Counted from the stretch's first letter, positions 1 to 6,741 are shown. The stretch: DNA of 17,537 nt from Candidatus Daviesbacteria bacterium (GCA_016183225.1 JACPEZ010000027.1:1-17537), one strand, 5' to 3'. Made by a program: numbers and translations. The notes: a model not told the origin generated them from the sequence alone.

Positions 1-1209
1 TGCTGGGTGGGGGTTTTCTCAAGCGGCAATCCCAAAGACGGCAAAAGATACTGGTGGAAATGGGATCAATGCAGGACTACCAACTCCGGCAATTTTAATG
101 CCAGTTTTAATGGCACAGGTTCTGGCTGCTCTGCTTCCCGGGCATATGCTGTCCAAAATACTACTCCTGCTAACTTAACTGTTACAGGAGTCCCTGCTTG
201 CAGCAGCAGTCCATATAATGTGACTTTATCCTGGCAGAATACCAATTCCACCTTGTGGCTGGATCTATCCACCAATAACTTTGCCGACTTTGTCAACAAG
301 AATGTTTCCAATCAAACCTCTACCCAGATCCCTGCCGGCATGGCAGGTGTAACCTTAAATGCCAATACCACCTATCAATGGAGGCTGTATAACGGATCTA
401 CTCATACCAGAGGTCCTGATTTCTTTGCCCCTTTCTGCCCGGCCCGAGTCATGGGCAGGGTATATGTGGATAGAAACGGGAATAACAGTTGGGACAGTGC
501 CGGCGAAGAGTTTATCAAAACCGGCCTCCCTTCTGACGGCTCCTGCTCCCCTTCCAACCCCAACTTTTTCATGAAGGATCTGCAGATCAGCTATACCGGT
601 CCTGTTATCTGGTCCAACTCTGTTAACGGCTGCAACAATCAGCCCGGGTATGGCAGCGCTCCGTTCTATGACACCAATCAAATTCCCATTGGCACATATA
701 CCTTCCGCCCCACCGGGGCCCTGGCCGGCTGGAGAATACCTGATCCTCAAACCTTTACCCTGGCTTCGGGAGAAACAAAACAGCTGTGGTGGGGCTTAAA
801 TCCTCCTCCGGCAAACTTGACAGTAGATAAACCTGCCTGACCTGCCTGTTCGGAAACTCCCTACTCTGTTACCCTAAACTGGCAGAATACTGCCTCTGCC
901 AATGCTTTGGCTGTGGACATTGATGATGACGGTAACTGGGATAATGGTTACTACAACAAGACTTTAACCACCGGCTTTCAATATTCCACCCAGGCCCCTG
1001 ACGGTTTCCGTTTCCGTACTCCGGCCGGTGTCTTAACCACCCCCATGCCCGGGTTTCAGCCCGGTACCTACTACTTCTGGAGGATGTGGAATGGAGTAAC
1101 TCATGTCTACGGAGGGGGCTGGACAGTCAATGCCTGTCTTAGACCCTGGATCAGGGTGACAGGAGATGTTCATTCCGATGAAGCTATTAGTTTACCGGGA
1201 GGACCATGA
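1..1209 (+). pseudogene. Surface protein with Fn3-like and SdrD-like modules, 5'-partial, interrupted by an in-frame TGA
   Basis: The frame is already open at base 1, so the start lies outside the window. It reads to a TGA at 838-840, then continues in the same frame to a TGA at 1207-1209. Two copies of one module can be aligned: the first begins with LTVTGVPACSSSPYNVTL, the second with LTV and PACSETPYSVTLNWQNT, and both carry a late Tyr/Trp-R-x-WNG-like segment (YQWRLYNG, YYFWRMWNG). Between them lies a segment like SdrD B or Cna-B domains (GRVYVDRNGNNSWDSAGEEF, then IPIGTYTFRP). This is typical of long extracellular proteins in Microgenomates. The stop falls in the second module and removes it. 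The ending (RVTGDVHSDEAISLPGGP) also resembles a mid-protein linker of this family, so the original gene may have been longer. Function is unknown; surface location is inferred from composition. Confidence 0.7.
832..849 (+). repeat. 9-bp imperfect tandem duplication that creates the stop
   Basis: CCTGCCTGA is followed directly by CCTGCCTGT. In frame these read Pro-Ala-stop and Pro-Ala-Cys. Removing one copy restores an alignment with the first module, DKPACSETPYS against TGVPACSSSPYN. The TGA therefore looks like the result of a three-codon duplication with one base change. Confidence 0.7.
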
Positions 1210-1221
1210 TACAATACATGA

Positions 1222-1227
1222 TACAAT
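1222..1227 (+). promoter_or_regulatory. -10 box TACAAT, likely leaderless start of the secreted protein gene
   Basis: TACAAT ends 7 nt before the ATG at 1235, so transcription would begin at or next to the start codon. A second ATGATACAAT stands 12 bp upstream as a tandem copy. No Shine-Dalgarno sequence is visible and no convincing -35 box was found. Confidence 0.4.
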
Positions 1228-1234
1228 AATATAG

Positions 1235-2005
1235 ATGAAATATTTAATCATTGCCCCAATTTTATTTTTAATTCTTATCATTTTTACTCCCGTCCTGGCC
1301 CAAACTCCGGCCTGTCCAATTCAAGCAAGCGACCCCAAGGTTCAAAATGGCTTAATCTCCACCTCTGATATTTCCGGATCAGGCGGTAAATTCGGCAGTA
1401 CCACAGGAAACTGCGCGGTTGATCCAGGCAAAATCCGCTTTGCCCCCTTCAAAGTCCCCACTTATGATGACCTAAAATCCATTTATTATGACCAATCAAA
1501 AACTGCTAATAAACAAGTTATTACCAGCCTGCCAACCAGTTTGACAGGAGAAACTCTTTATCTGGTTAATGGTGATTTAACTGCGGATGCCAACCCGGGA
1601 GGAGGCGGCAATGCCATCTTTTTTGTCAGCGGCAACTTAAACTTCACTGCAAATTATACCAATGGCAGCCCCAATGCGGGAACGGTTTTTGTGGTTCGGG
1701 GAAATATCAACATCAATAACATCGATGCCACCAGAGTCAACCGCATAGATGCTGTTTTGATTGCCCAAGGCACCATCTGTACGGCTTTCCAGGCCGGCAC
1801 TTGTCCCGACACTAATGTCACTGCCCCCAGACTTTTAATCAACGGCAGTCTGATCAATCTTAATGCCGGCAATCCAATTAAATTCCGACGCACGTTATCC
1901 AATAATAACGAGCCTGCGGAAGAAATTGTTTACCAGCCCAAATATCTGGTCATTTTAAGAAATCTCTTCTCGGATACATATCAAAAGTGGTCGGAGATAC
2001 AATAG
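1235..2005 (+). CDS. Secreted hypothetical protein with an adhesin-like C-terminal region
   Basis: The 256-residue product starts with a clear signal peptide: MKYL, a hydrophobic stretch to about residue 20, and a cleavage site near VLAQTP. The mature part has repeated Gly/Asn-rich beta-strand segments (LYLVNGDLTADAN, AIFFVSGNLNF, TVFVVRGNININN, RLLINGSLINLNAG) that suggest a stacked beta or beta-helix fold. The end (PAEEIVYQPKYLVILRN, then WSEIQ) resembles the C-terminal region of large CPR surface proteins, which often close with a Pro-Ala-Glu motif, a short hydrophobic strand and a Trp-Glu pair. It lies 25 nt after the broken surface-protein gene and may be a short paralogue of it. No enzyme motif is visible. 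The export prediction is strong; the role is unknown. Confidence 0.75.
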   Translation: MKYLIIAPILFLILIIFTPVLAQTPACPIQASDPKVQNGLISTSDISGSGGKFGSTTGNCAVDPGKIRFAPFKVPTYDDLKSIYYDQSKTANKQVITSLPTSLTGETLYLVNGDLTADANPGGGGNAIFFVSGNLNFTANYTNGSPNAGTVFVVRGNININNIDATRVNRIDAVLIAQGTICTAFQAGTCPDTNVTAPRLLINGSLINLNAGNPIKFRRTLSNNNEPAEEIVYQPKYLVILRNLFSDTYQKWSEIQ

Positions 2006-2013
2006 AATGCTAA

Positions 2014-2041
2014 CCGACTACCGTCTACGGTCTACCGCTTT
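2014..2041 (+). repeat. Heptamer arm, left side of S23 locus A
   Basis: Four 7-bp units stand end to end: CCGACTA, CCGTCTA, CGGTCTA and CCGCTTT. The next base is the A of the S23 start codon. The first three fit the form NNN-W-CT-W seen at the other repeat loci; the last is degenerate. Confidence 0.7.
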
Positions 2042-2330
2042 ATGAAATTCAGATTTGAAAATTTACAAGTATGGCAGGATGCTAGAAGTTTTGTAAACCA
2101 TATCTATTTCATAACAAAGAAGTTTCCCGTAGATGAAAGATTTGGTCTAATTGATCAACTACGCAGAGCTGCTGTATCAATTGCACTTAATATTGCCGAG
2201 GGTTCTGATAGAAAATCAGATATTGAATTTAGAAGATAAATACATAAAACAAACTGAATTTGATCCGTTATACGCTGAGGCTCATATGATTGTAGCTAAA
2301 CTAAATGCATTAATTAAAAGATTGTCTTAG
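2042..2330 (+). pseudogene. Four-helix-bundle S23 (23S rRNA intervening sequence / Avd-like) gene, internally deleted
   Basis: The first frame gives 65 residues (MKFRFENLQVWQDARSFV, then FPVDERFGLIDQLRRAAVSI and ALNIAEGSDRKSDIEF), a textbook S23-family N-terminal half, and stops at 2237-2239. A shifted frame from about 2229 continues as LEDKYIKQTEFDPLYAEAHM and IVAKLNALIKRLS to a TAG at 2328, which matches the last helix of the family. The middle helix pair (usually a LGSLSELETQL-like stretch of about 25-30 residues) is absent, so one internal deletion removed it and shifted the frame. S23 proteins are small helical bundles related in fold to the Avd accessory proteins of diversity-generating retroelements; their cellular role is mostly unknown. 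The gene sits exactly between two heptamer arms. Confidence 0.75.
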
Positions 2331-2357
2331 CGGAAGTCGGTAGTCGGAAGACGGAAA
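2328..2357 (+). repeat. Heptamer arm, right side of S23 locus A
   Basis: The units are TAGCGG (one base short), AAGTCGG, TAGTCGG, AAGACGG and a partial AAAG. Read on the other strand they are CCGACTT, CCGACTA and CCGTCTT, the same family as the left arm, so the two arms form an inverted pair around the S23 gene. The TAG stop of the S23 remnant is the first unit. Confidence 0.7.
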
Positions 2358-2358
2358 G

Positions 2359-3063
2359 CTACTTACCAAAGTTACGTTTCTGCTCCTGATACCAAGAAAT
2401 AGCTTTTTTAAGTTCCCTGCCATCAAAATCCGGCCAGAGGGTCTTGGTAAAATAAAGTTCGGAATAGGCTGTCTGCCAAAGCAGAAAATTAGAGAGTCTA
2501 ATTACCCCTCCTGTTCTAATCACTAAATCTGGATCAGGCTGACCATTGGTGTATAAATGCTTTTCCACAATTTGTTCATTGATCTTTTTAACGTCAATTC
2601 CCTTTTTCACAATATCTTTAATTGCCTGAAGCAACTCTTTTTTACCTCCATAATTTAAGGCAATATTTAACTTAATGGCCTCATTTTTTATGTAGGTATT
2701 TTTGATCCGGTTAATGATATTTTTGATGGTGCCGGGCAATCCCCTCACCTCACCCAAAACAGTCACTTTCACTCCATTTTGCATCATTTTTTTTATTCTT
2801 TGATGATAACCAGTGCGCATTAAATTAAAAAGTCCCCACACTTCCCGTTTGGCCCGCTCTTTAATGTTTTCTGTGGAGAGAGCATAAACAGTAATTGTTT
2901 TGATACCCAGTTTTTCCGCCGCTTCCACTATTTTTTCCAAAGCATCTGCCCCGGCCTCGTGCCCCTTAATTTCCGGCAAATTACGGGCTCTGGCCCATCT
3001 TCTATTGCCATCCATGATAATGGCTATATGTTGGGGAATACTGCTGGTATTTAATTTACTCAT
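2359..3063 (-). CDS. uppS: Undecaprenyl diphosphate synthase (cis-prenyltransferase)
   Basis: The 234-residue protein is full length for the UppS family, which adds cis isoprene units from IPP to farnesyl diphosphate to make the lipid carrier for wall polymers. HIAIIMDGNRRWA carries the essential Asp18 and its phosphate-binding neighbours. TVYALSTEN, LNIALNYGGKKE, PDPDLVIRTGG and SNFLLWQTAYSELYF follow in the usual order, with the Mg-binding Glu at 202. The Glu normally found in RTGGExR is Val here (RTGGVIRLSNF), while both Arg and the Ser of the motif are kept. The gene lies downstream of the polyprenyl synthase on the same strand, separated by 88 nt of repeat. The ATG at 3063 has no Shine-Dalgarno, and its leader is made of TAGAAAT-type repeats. 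Confidence 0.93.
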   Translation of the reverse strand: MSKLNTSSIPQHIAIIMDGNRRWARARNLPEIKGHEAGADALEKIVEAAEKLGIKTITVYALSTENIKERAKREVWGLFNLMRTGYHQRIKKMMQNGVKVTVLGEVRGLPGTIKNIINRIKNTYIKNEAIKLNIALNYGGKKELLQAIKDIVKKGIDVKKINEQIVEKHLYTNGQPDPDLVIRTGGVIRLSNFLLWQTAYSELYFTKTLWPDFDGRELKKAISWYQEQKRNFGK

Positions 3064-3065
3064 AA

Positions 3066-3151
3066 ATTTCTAATTTCTAATGACTAATTTCTAAACAAAT
3101 CCCAATTTTTAATTATTTAGGTTAATTAGACATTAGGTCAATTAGGTTAAT
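3066..3151 (-). repeat. Repeat element filling the polyprenyl synthase-uppS spacer
   Basis: On the plus strand, 3066-3093 holds four heptamers: ATTTCTA, ATTTCTA, ATGACTA, ATTTCTA. After 24 nt of AT-rich sequence, 3118-3151 holds units starting with TAG: TAGGTTAAT, TAGACAT, TAGGTCAAT, TAGGTTAAT (9, 7, 9 and 9 bp). The second arm ends one base before the stop codon of the polyprenyl synthase, so nearly the whole spacer is repeat. The first arm fits the form NNN-W-CT-W; the second is a looser 9-bp variant. Confidence 0.6.
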
Positions 3152-3952
3152 TTATTTACTCCTTTCCACCATATAATCTACTAATCTTTCAAGTAATTTT
3201 ATCATTTTTGGATCATTGCTGATTTTAGGTATGATTTTTTTGGCTACGGCAGTATATTTTAGAGCTTTGTCCGCTGATTTGGCTTCCCCATCTAACACAT
3301 CGTCTCTAATCTGAAAAGCTATGCCTAAATTAGTTCCAAATTGGTCTAATTGGTCTAATAGGTCTAATTCGGCCCCGCCCAAGATAGCTCCCAGCTGCAG
3401 CGGGCCTGATACCGTATATTTGGCAGTCTTAAGTTTAGCCACCAGTTCGGGGTTGGCATGAGCAATATCCAGCATTTGGCCAATGGCCGTTTCCACCATG
3501 GTTTGGGAAAACATTTGCAAAGCCTTAATTTTTAATTTGTCTGCAAATTTGCTCTCCGAAATAATCTTGATGGCCAGGAAAAAACCCAGATCTGCCAGAG
3601 TAATGGCCTGTTCCACTCCCACGCTTTTATACAATGATGGTTTACCCCGCCGTTCGGGACTTTGGTCAATAATGTCATCATGGGCCAAAATAGCTGCGTG
3701 CATTATTTCATAAGACGCAGCAACTTTGAGAATGTCTTCCGTCTTCCGTCTTCCGCTGTAGTCGGTAGTCGGTAGTCGGTAGTCGGTAGTCGATTTTCCT
3801 ATCTCATATCCCAAAACCACCAGCTTACCCCTTACTCTTTTCCCTCCTTTGCAGCTTTCTATAAATTTATCAATTAAAGGCAAAAGAGTTGGGCTTATTT
3901 CAGCGGCTTCACCCCTTAATTTTTTCAACAACCTGTCAATTTCTTTCTCCAC
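3152..3952 (-). CDS. Polyprenyl (geranylgeranyl/farnesyl-type) diphosphate synthase
   Basis: This trans-prenyltransferase condenses IPP with allylic diphosphates and would feed UppS. GGKRVRGKLVVLGYE (36-50) is the IPP-binding region, HDDIIDQSPERRG (91-103) holds the first Asp-rich motif (D92, D93, D96), and FQIRDDVLD (213-221) holds the second. At 266 residues it is shorter than usual (about 290-330), because the stretch after the second motif is replaced by a short helical tail. Residues 54-73 are encoded by exactly 60 bp of heptamer repeat, placed between GYEIGK and ILKVAASYEIMHA, where other family members have a short loop. The start is a GTG at 3952; AGGCGG is close in front of it, so the start is not certain. 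Chain length cannot be judged from sequence. Confidence 0.88.
   Translation of the reverse strand: MEKEIDRLLKKLRGEAAEISPTLLPLIDKFIESCKGGKRVRGKLVVLGYEIGKSTTDYRLPTTDYSGRRKTEDILKVAASYEIMHAAILAHDDIIDQSPERRGKPSLYKSVGVEQAITLADLGFFLAIKIISESKFADKLKIKALQMFSQTMVETAIGQMLDIAHANPELVAKLKTAKYTVSGPLQLGAILGGAELDLLDQLDQFGTNLGIAFQIRDDVLDGEAKSADKALKYTAVAKKIIPKISNDPKMIKLLERLVDYMVERSK
3341..3367 (-). repeat. 9-bp tandem repeat inside the polyprenyl synthase gene
   Basis: On the plus strand TTGGTCTAA, TTGGTCTAA and TAGGTCTAA stand in tandem. They encode part of LDLLDQLDQFG just before the second Asp motif, a helix whose length looks normal for the family. The units contain TCTA and resemble the 9-bp units in the spacer just downstream of the gene. 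Confidence 0.5.
3734..3793 (-). repeat. 60-bp heptamer element inserted in frame in the polyprenyl synthase gene
   Basis: On the plus strand the sequence is three GTCTTCC units, the linker GCTG, four TAGTCGG units and TAGTCGA: 21 + 4 + 35 = 60 bp. It begins and ends exactly on codon boundaries and encodes STTDYRLPTTDYSGRRKTED. The units and the opposed-arm arrangement match the arms of S23 locus A. Confidence 0.8.
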
Positions 3953-3985
3953 CGCCTAAATTTACCACATTTTGGGCTTTGATGA

Positions 3986-3991
3986 TATACT
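3986..3991 (+). promoter_or_regulatory. -10 box TATACT, likely leaderless start of the phosphatase gene
   Basis: TATACT ends 7 nt before the ATG at 3999 in a 46-nt divergent gap, and there is no Shine-Dalgarno sequence. TTTACC at 3961-3966 may be a weak -35 box with a 19-nt spacer. Confidence 0.5.
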
Positions 3992-3998
3992 TCTTTAA

Positions 3999-4565
3999 AT
4001 GAAAATTTATTGTGTACGGCATGGTCTGACAGAACTAAATAAGCAAAAAAAGGTCAATGGCGAAGTGGATGAACCGCTTGCTCCCGAAGGAATTAAGCAA
4101 GTTAAGACTGCTCTTTCCGGCATGCCCGCCGGCATTAAGCATATTTATACCTCGCCCATGCAAAGAGCCAGGGAAACAGCAGAAATTCTCAACTCCAAAC
4201 TAAAATGCTCCATTTCTTCAGTTGATGAACTAACGGAAATCCGCATGGGAACACTGGCCGGCAAAGCCTGGACAGAAATGAAAGAAGGAACGGATTTAAA
4301 GCGCAAGCACAGAACAGTCCAATTTGATTACAGATCGCACGGAGGCGAATCAGCAAAAGATGTCAGAAAAAGACTGGTTGCATTTCTTAAAAGAATTAAC
4401 AAAAAACACAATGATTATGAAACCCTGATTATCACACACGGAGGAATCATCCGCATCCTGCATTTGCTTGAACATGGCAAGCCTTTAGTTGATGACATAG
4501 AACATATCTCCCTGCATACATTTGATCTGGATAAAATTTTACCTAACACAAACTCAATGCTCTAG
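3999..4565 (+). CDS. Histidine phosphatase family protein (phosphoglycerate mutase-like)
   Basis: The 188-residue protein has the complete catalytic set of the branch 1 histidine phosphatases: the RHG motif at 7-9 (phospho-acceptor His8), Arg56 in YTSPMQRARETA, Glu80 in DELTEIRMG, and His147 in IITHGGI. The order and spacing are those of cobC/gpmB-like phosphatases, which act on small phosphorylated metabolites; the substrate cannot be told from sequence. It is transcribed alone, divergent from the polyprenyl synthase, and its stop overlaps the stop of the convergent RelE gene by a few bases. A phosphatase of prenyl or sugar phosphates would fit the neighbourhood, but that is only a guess. 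Confidence 0.85.
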   Translation: MKIYCVRHGLTELNKQKKVNGEVDEPLAPEGIKQVKTALSGMPAGIKHIYTSPMQRARETAEILNSKLKCSISSVDELTEIRMGTLAGKAWTEMKEGTDLKRKHRTVQFDYRSHGGESAKDVRKRLVAFLKRINKKHNDYETLIITHGGIIRILHLLEHGKPLVDDIEHISLHTFDLDKILPNTNSML

Positions 4566-4813
4566 TTATATGCCCTTGAGCGATGACCTGCAGATAATAC
4601 ATCAATAACTTTATCTGCCTGATTAATCTTGTAGATAATTCTATAAACTCTTATTCTATAAGAGAATCTGTCATTTAAATCCCTTGCTAGGGATTTACCC
4701 AACAGCGGATTTTCTTTAATATCAGCCAACATTTCGATAACCTCGGCCTGATATTCTTTTTTCAGCTTTTTAATCTGTTTTTCTGCTCTTTTGGAAATAC
4801 GGAGTTCAAACAT
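4562..4813 (-). CDS. RelE/ParE family toxin
   Basis: The 83-residue protein has the RelE-fold pattern: MFELRISKRAEKQIKKL (strand plus basic helix), a NPLLGKSL segment, then YRIRVYRIIYKI and VIDVLSAGHRS, where the Arg, Tyr and His residues of the last strands are typical of RelE/YoeB-like mRNA interferases. It overlaps the end of the antitoxin gene by 8 bp, the normal order and coupling for this family. Toxicity and ribosome dependence are inferred from the family. It converges on the histidine phosphatase gene with an overlap of 4 bp. Confidence 0.85.
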   Translation of the reverse strand: MFELRISKRAEKQIKKLKKEYQAEVIEMLADIKENPLLGKSLARDLNDRFSYRIRVYRIIYKINQADKVIDVLSAGHRSRAYN

Positions 4814-5078
4814 TTAATTTAAGCTCTTTTTTTAGCTGTTCAAAAGTAACAAAGCGACCCTTTTTAATATCTTCTTCCGCCTCTTTAATGTCTCTCATTA
4901 ATTTCCTGTCAGATAGTATTTCATTTGTTTCCTGCCATGATTCATAATCCTCCGCGCCGATAAGCATGACTTTAGTTTCCCCTCTTTTGGTAATGCCCAC
5001 GCGCTTACCTGATAAGGCTACCTCATCAATTAAATCATACAGATTGGCTCTGGCTTGAGTTGCGGAAATGGTTATCAT
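4806..5078 (-). CDS. Phd/YefM family antitoxin
   Basis: The 90-residue protein starts MITISATQARANLYDLIDEV, the DNA-binding N-terminal half of Phd/YefM antitoxins, followed by VGITKRGETKVMLIGAEDYESWQE in two halves of the usual fold. A charged C-terminal helix (about 55-88) should wrap the RelE-type toxin encoded just downstream. It begins 3 nt after the stop of the HAD-like gene on the same strand, and no Shine-Dalgarno is visible. Two CGTACG palindromes directly upstream are the likely operator for self-repression. Confidence 0.88.
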   Translation of the reverse strand: MITISATQARANLYDLIDEVALSGKRVGITKRGETKVMLIGAEDYESWQETNEILSDRKLMRDIKEAEEDIKKGRFVTFEQLKKELKLNV

Positions 5079-5081
5079 AAA

Positions 5082-5552
5082 TCAATCGTACGCTTTTCCG
5101 TACGCTTTGTCAAGACCTGTTTTAAGCTGTCTTTTGCATTCATGCAGGGAAAAAACTGTGTAATCAGGTTTTTGATCCTCATTCTCCGGTTCTTCAGTTG
5201 CAAATTTGCCTTGTTTAACCCAGATGGTGACAGCGCCAAGTTTATTACCAATCTCCAGTTCGGAACGCACTCTATCCCCCACAAAAACAGTTTCTTTAGG
5301 ATTGCTTGAGACATATTTGGCAAACAGTTTAGGATCTTTTGCCCCCTCTGCAAAGATAATTTCTTTAAAGTATTTTTTCACTCCCAGCTTTTTAACCTCT
5401 TCATACATGCTCTCTTGTCCCTTGCCAATCAAAATCATGGGAATATTTTTGCTCTGGCAAAAAGCAAGCAGGGCTTTTGCCCCGTCAATTAAATCTTTAG
5501 AATCCGGATCATACAATGTCCTTTTCCAGTCAAAAATAACAAGATTAAACAT
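5082..5552 (-). CDS. HAD-like hydrolase family protein with an altered first motif
   Basis: The 156-residue protein has the HAD Rossmann layout: motif I at the start (VIFDWKRTLYD), a IPMILIGKG strand for motif II, a Lys in the KDPKLFAKY region for motif III, and VFVGDRVRSELEIGNKLGA with VTIWVKQG for motif IV. Motif I normally reads DxDxT; here it is DWKRT, so the nucleophile Asp8 is kept but the second Asp, the general acid/base in phosphatases, is Lys10. It may be a weak phosphatase or have another role. The ATG at 5552 is preceded by two TATAAT boxes. The gene ends 3 nt before the antitoxin gene and may form one operon with the toxin-antitoxin pair. Confidence 0.75.
   Translation of the reverse strand: MFNLVIFDWKRTLYDPDSKDLIDGAKALLAFCQSKNIPMILIGKGQESMYEEVKKLGVKKYFKEIIFAEGAKDPKLFAKYVSSNPKETVFVGDRVRSELEIGNKLGAVTIWVKQGKFATEEPENEDQKPDYTVFSLHECKRQLKTGLDKAYGKAYD
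5087..5104 (-). promoter_or_regulatory. Putative antitoxin operator: two CGTACG palindromes 12 bp apart
   Basis: CGTACG occurs at 5087-5092 and 5099-5104, so the two palindromes are in register at 12 bp. YefM-type antitoxins are known to bind paired palindromes with a TGTACA core, and these have a similar form and position. They lie within the last codons of the upstream HAD-like gene (encoding KAYGKAYD). Confidence 0.5.
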
Positions 5553-5557
5553 TTCAG

Positions 5558-5574
5558 ATTATACAATTATTATA
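5558..5574 (-). promoter_or_regulatory. Two TATAAT -10 boxes for the HAD-like gene
   Basis: On the minus strand perfect TATAAT sequences lie at 5563-5558 and 5574-5569, that is 5 and 16 nt before the ATG at 5552. The farther one would give a short leader of about 9 nt. No good -35 box was seen. Confidence 0.45.
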
Positions 5575-5578
5575 CATA

Positions 5579-5608
5579 TTAGCAGGCTAATGGAAAATTT
5601 GGTAGAAT
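5579..5608 (+). promoter_or_regulatory. Promoter of the mevalonate run: TTAGCA, 18 nt, TAGAAT
   Basis: TTAGCA at 5579-5584 and TAGAAT at 5603-5608 are 18 nt apart. The -10 box ends 8 nt before the ATG at 5617, which argues for that ATG as a leaderless start rather than the ATG at 5590, which lies inside the promoter. Confidence 0.5.
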
Positions 5609-5616
5609 GGGCTTTC

Positions 5617-6741
5617 ATGAAAAGCAAGGTTTCTTTGCGCGAATTTCCATCTGCCCAAGCTAGGCGCGAATTTTTAGAAAAAGAACTAAATATTAATCTT
5701 CATAATATTGGTCATTTTACTTTTGCGGAGGAATCTGTGGCCGGCAGAAACATAGAAAATCTGATCGGCGCCACCCAAATACCATTAGGGGTGGCTGGCC
5801 CAATCATGAATCATTTGATCCCGTTGGCTACTACCGAAGGAGCGCTGGTGGCATCTGTTTCAAGAGGCTGCAAGGCTATTATGGAATCAGGCGGAGCATG
5901 CGTGGAAGTAGAACTGGTTGGCACCACCCGCGGCCCGGTTTTTAAAACCCAAGGGATTGAACATGGCTTTAAAACAAAAAACTGGATAGAAAAAAACTTT
6001 TCTTTGATTGCCCAAACCACCCAAAAAACTTCTTCCCATCTCAAACTCCTGAAAATAGACAGCCAGATCTTGAGCAAAAATCTATATCTGCGGTTTTATT
6101 ATGATACGGGTGATGCCATGGGCATGAATATGGTAACTATTGCTACAGATATGGCAGTCAAACTGATTGAACAAAAAACCAAAGCCAGATGCATAGCTTT
6201 AGCCGGCAATTTTGACATTGACAAAAAACCTGCTTACTTAAATTTTATTCTGGGCCGTGGCAAAAAAGTTTGGGCTGAAGCAGTTTTGCCAAAAAAAATA
6301 GTCAGGGAGGTTTTAAAAACTACGCCGGAAAAAATTGCTGAAGTTGTGGAAAAAAAATGTCATCTTGGTTCTATGATGAGCGGATCAATGGGATTTAACT
6401 CTCATTTTGCCAATATCATAGCGGCCATTTTTGCCGCCACCGGCCAGGATCTGGCTCATGCGGCAGAAGGCAGTTTAGGAATAACCACAGCCGAAATCTT
6501 AAAAAACGGCGATCTTTATTTCACCATTTATCTGCCTGATCTGATGTGCGGGACTGTGGGCGGCGGCACCCACCTGCCTGCTCAACAGGAGGCGTTAAAA
6601 ATTATGAACGTAAGAAATGTGTTAGAATATTGTCGGGCTGTTGGTGCAGCTATCTTGGCTGGTGAGTTATCATTAATAGCCTCTTTGGCAGAAGGCTCTT
6701 TAGCCAAAGCCCACCAGAAACTAGGAAGAAAAAACAAATGA
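5617..6741 (+). CDS. hmgA: HMG-CoA reductase, class I (archaeal/eukaryotic type)
   Basis: It reduces HMG-CoA to mevalonate with NADPH. With the start at 5617 the protein has 374 residues. All four class I catalytic residues are present: Glu74 in ATTEGALVAS, Lys203 in DKKPA, Asp278 in ATGQDLA and His366 in LAKAHQKLG. The nucleotide-binding DTGDAMGMNM (163-172) and the IPLGVAGP signature are intact. There is no membrane anchor, so the enzyme is soluble as in archaea. An ATG at 5590 would add nine residues, but the -10 box TAGAAT lies between the two starts and favours 5617. The frame is open far upstream, but that part lies opposite the HAD-like gene and has no family similarity. The stop overlaps the HMG-CoA synthase start as ATGA. 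Confidence 0.95.
   Translation: MKSKVSLREFPSAQARREFLEKELNINLHNIGHFTFAEESVAGRNIENLIGATQIPLGVAGPIMNHLIPLATTEGALVASVSRGCKAIMESGGACVEVELVGTTRGPVFKTQGIEHGFKTKNWIEKNFSLIAQTTQKTSSHLKLLKIDSQILSKNLYLRFYYDTGDAMGMNMVTIATDMAVKLIEQKTKARCIALAGNFDIDKKPAYLNFILGRGKKVWAEAVLPKKIVREVLKTTPEKIAEVVEKKCHLGSMMSGSMGFNSHFANIIAAIFAATGQDLAHAAEGSLGITTAEILKNGDLYFTIYLPDLMCGTVGGGTHLPAQQEALKIMNVRNVLEYCRAVGAAILAGELSLIASLAEGSLAKAHQKLGRKNK

Noticed and set aside
355..750. Long antisense frames opposite the surface protein, the reductase, the thiolase and the ZIP gene
   Set aside because: They have no family similarity and are shadows of the well-supported genes on the other strand.
838..840. In-frame TGA read as an amino acid, as in Gracilibacteria-type code 25
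   Set aside because: TGA is a true stop elsewhere in the window, for example in the ATGA overlaps at 6738-6741 and 9379-9382, and the stop here is explained by a 9-bp duplication.
1168..1200. VHSDEAISLPGGP as a translated dispersed palindrome (HSDEAIS-type peptide)
   Set aside because: The DNA there lacks the GCGAG...GAAGCAATC form of the repeat, and GDVHS...LPGGP is usual in this surface protein family.
5206..5616. N-terminal extension of HMG-CoA reductase, the frame being open from 5206
   Set aside because: This part lies opposite the HAD-like gene, has no reductase similarity, and a promoter stands directly before the ATG at 5617.
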